A DNA stretch of 64,000 nt from Moraxella osloensis. GTDB taxonomy: Bacteria > Pseudomonadota > Gammaproteobacteria > Pseudomonadales > Moraxellaceae. The translations under genes and the position numbers were made by a program. The notes under the pieces are model-generated. The model was not told the origin of the DNA, did no database searches, and saw nothing but the letters and a program-made list of their open reading frames with translations. Each line of letters opens with the position of its first letter. Position 1 is the stretch's first letter. Positions 54,153 to 63,585 of this stretch are shown here, one piece after another. The stretch covers positions 372,001 through 436,000 of the forward strand of contig NZ_CP047226.1 in NCBI RefSeq assembly GCF_009867135.1, in the 5' to 3' direction.

Positions 54153-55331
54153 CAGGGCAATCGCACTATAAAAATTTTCCGAACAGCAACTTTTCACGGA
54201 AAGCCGTATTTTGAGACGCCCTAATTTTGTGACGCTTTACCGACAGATTAGCATCACCATTAGCACGAATAAGATTTAACGCAGTGCGAGTAAGCAAAGC
54301 AATATTAGCCTTTTCATCGCGTTCAAGCTTGATAGCAGTATCCTCACCGAATATTACATCAAGCACCCAGTGCTGACTATTCTCAATTGCCCAATGCTTG
54401 CGAAGGGTATCGCCAATCGTGGTTAAATCTGTCAACGACGATAAATAATAGCGACGTTCTGTGCTTACGTTACCTTGAATATCACGAGTGGATTCAACCA
54501 TCACAACAGCATTTAGCGTATGCCACTGGTCTTTTTGTTCCAACCAATCCAACTCAGTTGAAATCGCATAACGTCTAGTTTCAAGGCGACCATGGTCTTT
54601 TTCGGTAGTTTCATAGACTTTTAGTTGCTTGTTATCAAACTGAGTATTGAGCCACAAAGATACATCATCGAATAAAGTTTTATGATTATTTTTTAACGCC
54701 AAGATGTAGTTGCCACCTTGTTTGATAATTTGTTTGGTGGTGTCTTTTTGGCAATACATGGCATCAGCCGTGATGGTGCTACCTTTGATGTCGATAAGAC
54801 TAAGTAGCTGTGGCAGTGTGGTGATTTCATTGGCTTTGTCGTTGATGTCGGTTTGGGCTAGGATAAGTTTAGCTTCACTGGCATAGGCACTAACAAGCTG
54901 TAAATTGTCGTTATCGTGATGACTACCTTGTACAAATTTGCCATCAATGGCAATGTGTTTGTGCTTTGGGGCGTTGTGGTTTATCCATTGGCTAAAATAG
55001 CGGTTAATTTGGTCTTTATTTAATCGTTTCATAACGTTGCTAAAAGTGTCATGTGAGGGTATGCCATTGGTTAGGTCAAGAAAGCTGGCAAACCACGCTT
55101 GGTTTTCACTAGCAAAGTCCTCAATGGCTACCCAGTCACTATAGCCACATAGTATGCCTGTGAGGGCAATGGTTAAAATGTTTTTAAGTGGGTGTAGTAG
55201 GTTTTTGTTTTGTCGTCTTGGGTCTTCTATTTGACTTAGGTATGCAATTGGGTTTGTGAGCATGGTGGTTCCCTTGTCGCTTTTGCTCACAGTTTATCAT
55301 TCTTTTGAGTTTTTATAGTGCGATTGCCCTG
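54153..55331 (-). mobile_element. ISAs1-family insertion sequence
   Basis: 1179 bp with ends CAGGGCAATCGCACTATAAA and its inverse, flanked by a perfect 10-bp duplication CGTTTGCTAT (54143-54152 and 55332-55341). Recent insertion. Confidence 0.92.
54166..55263 (-). CDS. ISAs1-family transposase
   Basis: 365 residues from MLTNPIAYLSQIEDPRRQNK. IALTGILCGYSDWVAIEDFA, HKHIAIDGKFVQGSHHD, STITADAMYCQKDT and LRKHWAIENSQHWVLDVIFG are the family motifs with the DDE residues. Intact. Confidence 0.92.
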   Translation of the reverse strand: MLTNPIAYLSQIEDPRRQNKNLLHPLKNILTIALTGILCGYSDWVAIEDFASENQAWFASFLDLTNGIPSHDTFSNVMKRLNKDQINRYFSQWINHNAPKHKHIAIDGKFVQGSHHDNDNLQLVSAYASEAKLILAQTDINDKANEITTLPQLLSLIDIKGSTITADAMYCQKDTTKQIIKQGGNYILALKNNHKTLFDDVSLWLNTQFDNKQLKVYETTEKDHGRLETRRYAISTELDWLEQKDQWHTLNAVVMVESTRDIQGNVSTERRYYLSSLTDLTTIGDTLRKHWAIENSQHWVLDVIFGEDTAIKLERDEKANIALLTRTALNLIRANGDANLSVKRHKIRASQNTAFREKLLFGKFL

Positions 55332-55449
55332 CGTTTGCTATCAAAGCGCTTAAACTTCGTCCCAAATGTATGCTACACTAGACGAAAATTTTCAAAAAAT
55401 TGTCGCAGCTGTTACATATTCTACTTAAGGTTTTGTCCAAGGTATTGTT

Positions 55450-56343
55450 ATGACCCCCATTTTAGATAAACTACAAGGCTCTATGGTCGCGCTTATTACA
55501 CCTATGCATAGCAATGGTGACGTCGATTGGCAATCATTGGCAAATCTCATTGATTGGCAAATCGAGCAAGGTACGGACGTACTGGTATCGGTTGGTACGA
55601 CGGGTGAATCCGCAACCTTATCGATGCAAGAGCATGTGGACGTTATTGAATTTACCATGAAGCAAGTGGGTGGTCGTATTCCCGTCATCGCGGGTACAGG
55701 CGCTAACAATACCGTTGAAGCCATTGAGCTGACCCAGCACGCCAAACAAGCGGGGGCGGATGCCGCGCTGTTGGTTGTGCCCTACTACAACAAACCGACC
55801 CAAGAAGGGCTATACTTACACTATAAAGCCATTGCTGAAGCCGTGGACATTCCCCAAGTGCTATACAACGTACCCGGGCGCACTGTTGTTGATATGCAGC
55901 AAGCCACTGTCGAGCGCTTAGCGGACATCGAAAATATCATCGCGATTAAAGATGCGACCGGTGACGTGGCGCGTGGTGCCAAACTGATTGAAGCAGTAAA
56001 AGGTCGTATGAGCGTATTGTCAGGAGATGATGAAAGCGCGCTTGCGCTGATGCGTCATGGGGCAAAAGGCAATATCTCAGTGACCGCTAATGTCGCGCCA
56101 AAAATCATGAGCCAAATTTTTGGCTTGGCACTCAAAGGTGAGTTTGAACAAGCCGAAGCATTAAACCAAAAAATAGCCCATTTACACCAAGATTTATTTA
56201 TCGAGTCAAGTCCCATTCCTGCAAAATATGCCTTATACAAAATGGGGCATATTGAGCAAGGTATCCGTTTACCATTAACTTGGCTTACCCCAGAACACCA
56301 ACAAGTGATGGATGAAGCACTTGCCAAAGCAGGTTTACTATGA
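55450..56343 (+). CDS. dapA: 4-hydroxy-tetrahydrodipicolinate synthase DapA
   Basis: 297 residues. VSVGTTGESATLSMQEH, VVPYYNKPTQEGLY, YNVPGRTVVDM and IIAIKDATGDVARG with the Schiff-base lysine; LSGDDESALALMRHGAKG. Condenses pyruvate and aspartate semialdehyde for lysine and peptidoglycan. The stop overlaps the next start (ATGA). Confidence 0.96.
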   Translation: MTPILDKLQGSMVALITPMHSNGDVDWQSLANLIDWQIEQGTDVLVSVGTTGESATLSMQEHVDVIEFTMKQVGGRIPVIAGTGANNTVEAIELTQHAKQAGADAALLVVPYYNKPTQEGLYLHYKAIAEAVDIPQVLYNVPGRTVVDMQQATVERLADIENIIAIKDATGDVARGAKLIEAVKGRMSVLSGDDESALALMRHGAKGNISVTANVAPKIMSQIFGLALKGEFEQAEALNQKIAHLHQDLFIESSPIPAKYALYKMGHIEQGIRLPLTWLTPEHQQVMDEALAKAGLL

Positions 56344-56639
56344 AAAAAACACGCAGCGCTAACCACAATCGATTCAACGCCCAGCTAGCCCTAGCGATTA
56401 TTGCCTCTGCTAGCATTGCTATGACAGGCTGTACTACTTTTAAACGTAAAGTTGGCGACAATTCTTTGGACTATACCAAAACCAAAAAACTTGAACCCAT
56501 CCAATTACCGGCAGATGCACAAACGCTACCTTTTACGCCAGTTTATGCCGTGCCGCAATCGGGTGAAAATACGTTAAAAATCACAAAAGAAGGTAGTAAG
56601 CGTTTTGAGCTACCGCGTCCAATTAGTACCGTAAAATAA
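56340..56639 (+). CDS. small lipoprotein downstream of dapA (BamC position)
   Basis: 99 residues. Signal peptide with lipobox MTGC (Cys at about 31), then a short unstructured polar tail. In gammaproteobacteria the gene after dapA is often bamC/nlpB; this one is far shorter, so it may keep only the N-terminal, BamD-binding-like tail. 4-nt overlap with dapA. Confidence 0.75.
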   Translation: MKKTRSANHNRFNAQLALAIIASASIAMTGCTTFKRKVGDNSLDYTKTKKLEPIQLPADAQTLPFTPVYAVPQSGENTLKITKEGSKRFELPRPISTVK

Positions 56640-56641
56640 AG

Positions 56642-56701
56642 AGTGGCTGATAGCATTCATGATAGTTGGTAGCTTGTGTTGCTAACCGCGTATCAGCCAC
56701 T
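56642..56701. promoter_or_regulatory. long hairpin between lipoprotein gene and purC
   Basis: AGTGGCTGATA (56642) pairs perfectly with TATCAGCCACT (56691), enclosing a smaller inner stem. No T run follows, so it may be an attenuator, operator or processing site rather than a simple terminator. Confidence 0.5.
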
Positions 56702-56773
56702 CAATGCAACTGTCATAAATTAGCTACACTGAGCCAATCTTAGCCAATCTTAAACAGCCATTTGGGAATTACC

Positions 56774-57502
56774 ATGCAAAAACTCGATTTACTTTATAAA
56801 GGCAAAGCAAAATCAGTCTTCGAAACTGACAATCCAGATTATCTGATTTTAGAATTTCGTGATGATACCTCTGCGTTCAACGGCGAGCGTATCGAACAGT
56901 TAGCACGTAAAGGCAAAGTCAATAACCGCTTTAATGCCTTTATCATGCAAAAACTCAGCGAAGCAGGCATCGAAACCCATTTTGAACAGCAATTATCAGA
57001 TGAAGAAGTGCTGGTCAAACGCCTAACAATGATTCCCGTCGAGTGTGTGGTACGTAACTATGCGGCAGGCAGCCTAGTACGTCGCTTAGGTCTACAAGAA
57101 GGTCAAGCGTTGACGCCACCTACCTTTGAATTATTCTATAAAGATGACGGTCTGGGCGACCCAATGGTAAATGATTCGTTAGCGGTATCACTCGGCTGGG
57201 CAACGCAAGCACAACTGGATGAAATGAAAGCCTTAACCTTTAAAGTCAATGACGTGTTATCAAAAATGTTTGATGATGGTGGTTTGATGCTGGTGGATTT
57301 CAAACTAGAATTTGGGGTATTCAAAGACCGTATCGTACTGGGCGATGAGTTCTCGCCAGATGGTTGCCGCGTCTGGGACAAACAAACCAAGAAAAAACTG
57401 GATAAAGACCGTTTCCGTCAAAGCCTAGGTGATGTGGTCGAAGGTTATGAAGAAGTCGCCCAGCGTATTGGCGTGTCTTTGGTTGATGAGTCAGGTCGAT
57501 AA
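56774..57502 (+). CDS. purC: SAICAR synthase PurC
   Basis: 242 residues from ATG 56774. [65 protein letters not shown] and [14 protein letters not shown] are the family motifs. Purine synthesis step 8 (aspartate addition). Confidence 0.96.
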   Translation: MQKLDLLYKGKAKSVFETDNPDYLILEFRDDTSAFNGERIEQLARKGKVNNRFNAFIMQKLSEAGIETHFEQQLSDEEVLVKRLTMIPVECVVRNYAAGSLVRRLGLQEGQALTPPTFELFYKDDGLGDPMVNDSLAVSLGWATQAQLDEMKALTFKVNDVLSKMFDDGGLMLVDFKLEFGVFKDRIVLGDEFSPDGCRVWDKQTKKKLDKDRFRQSLGDVVEGYEEVAQRIGVSLVDESGR

Positions 57503-58302
57503 ATCGGACGCATTCATCAAGCTAGCTAATCGCTACAGCGAATTTAATTAAATCCAATTAAGTTTGGATGACATGTGAAATAGATAAACATCTAAAACTG
57601 GGGCTTGCTCCAGTTTTGTGTTTTTAGCAGGTTATTTAAGTTTAAATTTAAGTTTAAATTTTTAGCCCTCAATATGATTAACAAAAGAGTCTTTCATTTG
57701 GATAACCCTATCACTCACCAATATATCAAGCATCCGCTTACCACCTTGACCCAATTCAATCGCAATCCCAGACCTTGGCATATGCCGTTGTTTGTGGCAT
57801 TTGCGATTAGTTTTCCAGTGATGGTCGGGGCGTATCTGGGTGATTTGCGCATGGGGCTACTCGCGTCACTCGGTGCGATGGTGATTTTAAACTTACCCTA
57901 CACTGGGTCGTTATTGTCTCGCATGACCACGGTATTGGCGTGTAGTTTTGGGATGGTCGCGTGTTTTGCCGTTGGCTTGGTTGCCCACAACGTACCCATC
58001 TTGACAATTCCCCTGATGTTTTTTGTGACCTTTTGGTGTACGCTTTTTAGCCGTTATTATAAGCTGCCACCGCCTGCTGGGCTGTTTATCATCATGGCTT
58101 CAGCGATTGCGCTGTTTATGCCTGCACCCGTGTCACAAATCCCACAGCTGATTGGCGTGGTGGCATTAGGCGCGTTGTTTGCGGGGATGGTGGCGTGTTT
58201 TTATGCGTTACTGCTGCTTTATAATAAGCCTGTCTTACCGGTAAAGGCACCGATGCCCGTGCGAGAGATTTTGGGTGATACTTTTATTGTATCGGCGTTT
58301 AT

Positions 58303-59534
58303 CATCCGTTGCCGTAAAACCACCGCCTTTAGGCGGTGGATATAAGGCAACTTGTACACTATAACGCTTGCATAAATTTTGCTAAAATAATTTGCATGAA
58401 AACACTCAAGCTACGCATACGAGATAAACACACAGCAAAGCTTAACCGCCTAAGTGGTTTGGTTAATTTCGTATGGAACTATGTCAATGCGTTAAGCTAC
58501 GAGCATCTTAAGCGTACTGGCAAGTTCTTTTCAGCCTACGACCTAAACGAATACACCAAAGGTAGCGGTGAGTTACTTGGTTTACATTCTCAAACTATCC
58601 AAGCCATCAATGAAACCCATGCCAAAGCTAGAAAACAATTCAAAAAAGCTAAATTGTCATGGCGAACCAACAACCCAACATCAAAGCGTAAAAGCTTGGG
58701 TTGGCTACCGTTTAAACAATCTGCCATCAAACACATCGCCACACACCAAACAGGTAACGGTTTATTAAAAAGCAAGGGCTTAAAATCAACCTTGCAACTA
58801 AGCCTAGCCAAAGGACAAAAGCTAATCATTGACCTATGGGACAGCTACAACCTTAGCCTATATCAAATCAACACGCTGGAAATTGTCCAAGACAGCCGTA
58901 ACCGTTGGTATGCCTGTATCACAGTTAAAGACTATCCCAAACAATCATGCGGTACAGGTAGTGTAGGTATTGACTTAGGACTTAAAGACAGTGCCACCGC
59001 CTCAAACGGTGACAAACTCACCATTAAGCAAACGCTCAAATATGCTAAAGCGTTAGCCATTGCTCAAAGAGCTAAAAACAAACAGCGTGTCAAAGCGATT
59101 CATGCCAAAATCAAACATACACGCCAAGACCTCATCCATAAATTCACCACCCAATTAGTTAAAGATAATGCGCTAATCGTGGTCGGTGATATTCAGAGTA
59201 ATCAATTTAATAGTAAAAAAGGCAAACTCGCCAAATCGGTTTACGATGCAGGCTGGTTTGAACTGAAACGACAACTGACCTACAAATGCGAGAACGCAGG
59301 TTGCCGTTTTGAAATCGTGAATGAGAGATACACGACCCAGCGATGTTCGTGTTGCGGTGAAATCACCGCCAATAGTCCGAAAGGTAGAAAATCGCTTGGA
59401 ATAAGAGAATGGATATGTGCTTCGTGTGGCACATGGCATGATAGAGATATCAATGCCAGTAAGAACATTCTTGCGGTCGGGCTTGACCGTCTTGTAGAAG
59501 GAATCCCCTTGCTTTAGCAAGGGGAGGAAGTCAA
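58303..59534 (+). mobile_element. IS605-type tnpB-only element, copy 3
   Basis: 1232 bp, looks the same as copy 1 throughout. It begins CATCCGTTGCCG after GCGTTTAT and ends GGGGAGGAAGTCAA before CGCTTTATC. The in-frame repair of the host gene fixes both ends to the base. Confidence 0.93.
58396..59517 (+). CDS. tnpB: TnpB RNA-guided nuclease, copy 3
   Basis: 373 residues, same protein as copy 1: GIDLGLKDSATA, IVVGDIQ, VNERYTTQRC, CSCCG/CASCG, HDRDINAS. Inserted inside the FUSC-like gene. Its guide, if taken from the right flank, would begin CGCTTTATCATTG, matching the uninterrupted FUSC allele. Confidence 0.9.
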   Translation: MKTLKLRIRDKHTAKLNRLSGLVNFVWNYVNALSYEHLKRTGKFFSAYDLNEYTKGSGELLGLHSQTIQAINETHAKARKQFKKAKLSWRTNNPTSKRKSLGWLPFKQSAIKHIATHQTGNGLLKSKGLKSTLQLSLAKGQKLIIDLWDSYNLSLYQINTLEIVQDSRNRWYACITVKDYPKQSCGTGSVGIDLGLKDSATASNGDKLTIKQTLKYAKALAIAQRAKNKQRVKAIHAKIKHTRQDLIHKFTTQLVKDNALIVVGDIQSNQFNSKKGKLAKSVYDAGWFELKRQLTYKCENAGCRFEIVNERYTTQRCSCCGEITANSPKGRKSLGIREWICASCGTWHDRDINASKNILAVGLDRLVEGIPLL

Positions 59535-60025
59535 CGCTTTATCATTGCTGCTGGCGCTGTGGCTAGAGATGCCCAAACCCTATTGGGTGCCGATGAGCTG
59601 CTATGTCATCATGCAAGGGATGAATTTTCAAAGCATATGGATCAAGCAGATACATCGGATTGTGGGTACCGCGATTGGTATGCTGCTAGCTTGGCTATTG
59701 CTATCAGTGCATTTGAGCGATATGGGTGTGGCGCTAGGCATTTTTGGCATGATGTTTTGTATTGAGACTTTTGTGGTACGCCATTATGGGGTGGCGGTTA
59801 TTTTTATCACCCCACTGACCATCTTTTTGGCAGAGTACAGCGCGGTGCAGCCTACCGCAATCAGTGAGATTATCGTCACGCGGTTTTGGGATACCGTGCT
59901 CGGCTGTCTCATGGGTGTGCTAGGCGGTATTGTCATTTTATCACCGATAGTGAGGCAAAAATTACAAGTCAGCGTCGATAAAATCGTGGCGAAATTGCCA
60001 ATTTAGCTTTTTTATCCAAAAAAAC

Positions 60026-60059
60026 AAAAAAGCCACTCGATAATCTGGGTAGCTTTTTT
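60026..60059. terminator. possible terminator between FUSC-like gene and serB
   Basis: AAAAAAGCC ... GGTAGCTTTTTT, an imperfect stem with T runs on both strands between convergent genes. Confidence 0.5.
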
Positions 60060-60105
60060 ATAATCTTTAAAATTCATTTTTAAAAATAATCTTTAAAACT
60101 AACCG

Positions 60106-61107
60106 CTAACATGAATCGCTCAATCCCAAGACAGTCATCACCCCATCGAGTCCTGCGACGGTTACCGCATAATTCGCTTGGTCGCGCACAATCGGTTTGG
60201 CGCGATAGGCAATACCGATATCGGCTAGCCCTAGCATTGGCAAGTCATTAGCGCCATCGCCGACAGCAACAGTCTCTGACAGCTTAATGCCTAGACGCTG
60301 TGCTACGGCTTGCAAAATTTCGGCTTTACGCTTGCCATCTACAATCGCTGAGGTGATTTCACCTGTCACTAGATTATCGACGATATCTAGGTCATTGGCA
60401 TAACTCTCATCCATCCCTAAGCTGCTCTTTACGTATTCGGCAAAATAGTTAAAGCCGCCTGAGACCAATACCACATAGTAACCATGATTTTTCAGTGCGC
60501 TAATCAAGCGTTTTGCCCCTGGGCTAAAGGTAACGTGATTGGCAATAATATCTTCGAGCACCTCACTTGATAACCCTTTAAGTAAAGCCACACGGCGAGT
60601 AAAGCTTTCGGCAAAATCAATTTCGCCGCGCATCGCAGATTCGGTAATAGTATCAACTTGCTCACCAATCCCGGCTTTTTTTGCCAATTCTACAATCACT
60701 TCTTGCTCAATCAACGTTGAATCCATATCAAACAACGCCAGTTTATGCGGGCGCACCAATGTCGCAAGAGGCATGACATTGATATCTACGTGATAGAGAT
60801 TGTTGGCGGCGATTTGTTTGATCCGTTGCGGTAAGTCGCTGATATCGGTACCTGATTCCAGCGTCACAATCCAGCGAATCGTCGTCACAGGGCTGGTTTG
60901 CTCAGCTTGGGCAAGTGTGTCATTGGCTTGCCAATCAAGCTCATTGACTAAGGTGTCTTGGTGTAAGAGGCGAATGGCAGGATGAAGGCTTGCAAGGGTT
61001 TGGCTAATTTGGCTCAATAGCCTCAATTCAAACTTGGCAGCGCTTAGGGTAATCGCGTAACTATGGGGAAAATGCTGATTAAGTTGATACAAAAAATTCG
61101 TCGTCAT
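60106..61107 (-). CDS. serB: phosphoserine phosphatase SerB
   Basis: 333 residues. N-terminal ACT-like region (about 1-115), then the HAD domain: nucleophile DMDST in LALFDMDSTLIEQEVI, MRGEIDFAESFTRRVALLKG, VLVSGGFNYFAEYV and AVGDGANDLPMLGLADIGIA. Last step of serine synthesis. Divergent from the YtjB-like gene, as in E. coli. Confidence 0.95.
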   Translation of the reverse strand: MTTNFLYQLNQHFPHSYAITLSAAKFELRLLSQISQTLASLHPAIRLLHQDTLVNELDWQANDTLAQAEQTSPVTTIRWIVTLESGTDISDLPQRIKQIAANNLYHVDINVMPLATLVRPHKLALFDMDSTLIEQEVIVELAKKAGIGEQVDTITESAMRGEIDFAESFTRRVALLKGLSSEVLEDIIANHVTFSPGAKRLISALKNHGYYVVLVSGGFNYFAEYVKSSLGMDESYANDLDIVDNLVTGEITSAIVDGKRKAEILQAVAQRLGIKLSETVAVGDGANDLPMLGLADIGIAYRAKPIVRDQANYAVTVAGLDGVMTVLGLSDSC

Positions 61108-61188
61108 GGTAGTTTACCCCTTGTATGCCAAAAAAATAAACATGATAATGTAGCATTTAATCGCTCCTAAAGAAAGTTTAATCTACCC

Positions 61189-62562
61189 ATGAATCATCTA
61201 GCCCCCCGTCAAGGCAAATTCGCTATTGTACTACTTATTAGTTTTTGTTTACATTTTTTGATGCTGACTTTTAGTAGTGAAAAATCCCAATACGAGCAGC
61301 GTACCCAAAAGGGTGAAAAAATTGTTGAACAGTTAGCCAAAGAAGCCATGGTGGGCATCACGAGCCAAGATAGAATTAGCCTGAGCGTCTTGGCAAACCG
61401 CTACCAAGTAGATCAGGAAGTCGCCAAGCTTGTCATCAGTGACCAAAACAACCAGCCGCTGGTGCAAACGGGACAAGCGCAAAACGAAGTGGGGCAGGTG
61501 ATTGACAAACCCATTATCCAAAACAACCAAGTTCTCGGTCACGCCACCATCACCATGAAAGCGGTCTCCAAAGGCGAGATTGTCAGTAGTCAATGGTTGT
61601 TTGTATTAGGGTCAGCAATTTTGCATGGGTTTTTATGGCTGATTTATGGCTATATGGCGCGCCCAACGCAGGAACAGCTTGCGCAATTGGGTGAAAAAGT
61701 CCAGCAGCATATCGCGCTTGCGCGTGGTAGCCTAGCATCCACGAGCCCTGTATTGACAACCGATGGTGAATTGCAGTTAGACGAAGACAACTTGTACAGT
61801 AAAGCAGGGGATAGCAGCGCCACCGCGCAACCTGCCGCCACTGGCAAAACCATCAATGATTTTTTAAATCGAGAAAAATCAAAATCCGTTAAAGATGACC
61901 CACAAGCCCAGCCTACAGCGACTGACAATCTGGCTCAAGAAACGACAGTAGACAGCCAAAAACAACCCGAAATCGAATTACAAATTCATTTTTACGACCA
62001 GTATCATCTGCTAAAACGGGTGGCACCTGAAGTTGCAAAACCGTATTTTCAATTGTGTAATCAGCTATTGATGCGCGCATCAAACAGTTTATTTAACTCG
62101 TCAAACAATGTGTTAAATCGCTATATCAAAGACGTGTATATCAAAGACAACTCGCATTTTAATGCCAACGGCGCGGTCGTTCATCTAGCAGGTAAAGCCG
62201 AGCAATTGCCACTGGCAGCGGTGTTATTGTCAAAATTGTTGATTATCCTCAACCAAGTGGTATACGAAAAACACCGTGAGCTATCGCGTTTTGCTTTGCC
62301 ATTAACCATCGGTACCAGTATCAGTCATCAATTCGATGACGTACAAAAACTGATGGCAAACCACGCCAAAGAAGATGGTTTATTGCTCCTGTATCCACTG
62401 GATTTACTTAAAACGTTAGATGGCAAAGTGCAGTTTAAAAACCTGCAACATCCGACCACTATCACAGAGCGTGAGATGGTTTGGTACAACGGTTTATCAG
62501 AAACCTTGATGACCGAACTCATTGCCAAACGCGATGAAATTTTGACCGCCACAGAAAAATAA
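61189..62562 (+). CDS. YtjB/Smp-like membrane protein
   Basis: 457 residues. TM1 at about 12-30 (FAIVLLISFCLHFLMLTF), periplasmic region to about 135, TM2 at about 140-160 (WLFVLGSAILHGFLWLIYGY), then a long cytoplasmic part with a low-complexity linker (about 200-260). The N-terminal topology and position divergent from serB fit the AhpA/YtjB family. The C-terminal 190 residues are not recognised. Function unknown. Confidence 0.7.
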   Translation: MNHLAPRQGKFAIVLLISFCLHFLMLTFSSEKSQYEQRTQKGEKIVEQLAKEAMVGITSQDRISLSVLANRYQVDQEVAKLVISDQNNQPLVQTGQAQNEVGQVIDKPIIQNNQVLGHATITMKAVSKGEIVSSQWLFVLGSAILHGFLWLIYGYMARPTQEQLAQLGEKVQQHIALARGSLASTSPVLTTDGELQLDEDNLYSKAGDSSATAQPAATGKTINDFLNREKSKSVKDDPQAQPTATDNLAQETTVDSQKQPEIELQIHFYDQYHLLKRVAPEVAKPYFQLCNQLLMRASNSLFNSSNNVLNRYIKDVYIKDNSHFNANGAVVHLAGKAEQLPLAAVLLSKLLIILNQVVYEKHRELSRFALPLTIGTSISHQFDDVQKLMANHAKEDGLLLLYPLDLLKTLDGKVQFKNLQHPTTITEREMVWYNGLSETLMTELIAKRDEILTATEK

Positions 62563-62671
62563 ACGAATCATGGCTATTTTTTCTTTCGCCACTTGACTTG
62601 ACTGACAAAACCCATTATAAGGCTTTATGAAATTGCAAATTTATCGAATCGACCAGCGAAAGGAGCAATAA

Positions 62672-62908
62672 ATGGCTGATCCAGATATTGATGATAGCTT
62701 TGAAGATGACAGTTTTGATGATGACGATGACGCGCGACTCGTGGATGACGACGCATCGGGTCGAAGTCGGGCAAGTAGTCTTGAAAAACGTCGTTTGATT
62801 GATAATTTATTGGAAGAAAAGCGTCTAGAGCGCTCACTTAAAGACAGTTTTGATGACGATCTTGATGACTTAGACGATGACGACGATTTTGACGATGATG
62901 AGTTGTAA
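62672..62908 (+). CDS. small acidic protein, PA3496-like
   Basis: 78 residues, about 40% Asp/Glu. Two acidic ends flank a basic helix RASSLEKRRLIDNLLEEKRL, the pattern of the PA3496 family (putative envelope integrity). ATG preceded by AAAGGAGCA. Followed by a strong terminator. Confidence 0.7.
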   Translation: MADPDIDDSFEDDSFDDDDDARLVDDDASGRSRASSLEKRRLIDNLLEEKRLERSLKDSFDDDLDDLDDDDDFDDDEL

Positions 62909-62917
62909 GTCAAGCAA

Positions 62918-62946
62918 AAGGTTAATACACTAGGTATTAACCTTTC
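62918..62946 (+). terminator. terminator after the acidic protein gene
   Basis: AAAGGTTAATAC / GTATTAACCTTT followed by CTTTTTT. Confidence 0.85.
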
Positions 62947-62989
62947 TTTTTTCAATCCGCTTTTTTGATAGCATACTAGGATAACCACC

Positions 62990-63529
62990 ATGGATTTTGA
63001 TGATTTAATCGATTTTTTAGACAGTGATGATAATGAATTTGGGCTATCGAGCATCGCTACACACGGCTTTTTAACCGCCTCTATTGTCGGCAAACCTTTA
63101 GACAATTGGCAAACCTATCTTTTTGAAGGGCATGAAAAACAAGTCAAGCCAGAGGTGTTATCAGCCATTGTACAGTGGCGTGATGAGCTGCAAGCCATGC
63201 TGCAAGATGAGCGTGAAATTGAGCTACCTTTTGATGTCGACGAAACTGATTATCTCGATATTGAAAACTCAGAAATCAGCGAATGGTCGGTGGGTTTTGT
63301 TGATGCCATGTATGCCAGCGATGACGAAGAAGATGATTGGCTTGATGATGACGACAGCGAAGAAGATGTGGCAATGCTGACGTTACCGATGATTTTGTTT
63401 AGTGGCATTGATGAAGACCAACCGGATATGCAAGAGCTACTCAAAGACCCAGAAACCATGAGTCAGATGGCACAAGCCATAGAAAAAAACATCGTTGAGT
63501 TGTTTTTGTTATTTCATACCAATGACTAA
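62990..63529 (+). CDS. YecA/UPF0149-family protein
   Basis: 179 residues. FGLSSIATHGFLTASIVGKP at the start and EWSVGFVDAMYAS in the middle are the family's conserved helices. An Asp/Glu-rich loop (about 108-122) separates them from the C-terminal helices. No C-terminal SEC-type zinc motif. Function unknown. Confidence 0.85.
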   Translation: MDFDDLIDFLDSDDNEFGLSSIATHGFLTASIVGKPLDNWQTYLFEGHEKQVKPEVLSAIVQWRDELQAMLQDEREIELPFDVDETDYLDIENSEISEWSVGFVDAMYASDDEEDDWLDDDDSEEDVAMLTLPMILFSGIDEDQPDMQELLKDPETMSQMAQAIEKNIVELFLLFHTND

Positions 63530-63549
63530 ATGATGGGTCGTAACAAACC

Positions 63550-63574
63550 AAGGGCGTATTCAATACGCCCTTTT
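63550..63574. terminator. bidirectional terminator between yecA-like gene and argG
   Basis: AAGGGCGTATT-C-AATACGCCCTT followed by TTT, between convergent genes. Confidence 0.85.
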
Positions 63575-63585
63575 TATTTACCGCA

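Larger units (their letters stand above)
57674..60006 (+). pseudogene. FUSC/YccS-like membrane protein split by a TnpB element
   Basis: Left part 57674-58302 (MINKRVFHLDNPITHQYI to FIVSAF) and right part 59535-60006 (LSLLLALWLEMPKPYWVPMS to the stop). Joined across the element they give 1101 nt, 366 codons, without frame change (AT + C makes Ile). Two blocks of about five membrane helices resemble FUSC/aromatic acid exporter-type proteins. The preferred start is 57674; upstream codons come from a TTTAAATTTAAG tandem repeat. Confidence 0.85.

Noticed and set aside
57605..57673. Upstream extension of the FUSC-like gene with a repeated Lys-Phe stretch
   Set aside because: It is translation of a TTTAAATTTAAG tandem repeat; ATG 57674 fits the family better.
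62641..63105. Ser/Lys-rich open frame on the minus strand
   Set aside because: Mirror of Asp/Glu-rich codons of the acidic protein and YecA-like genes.
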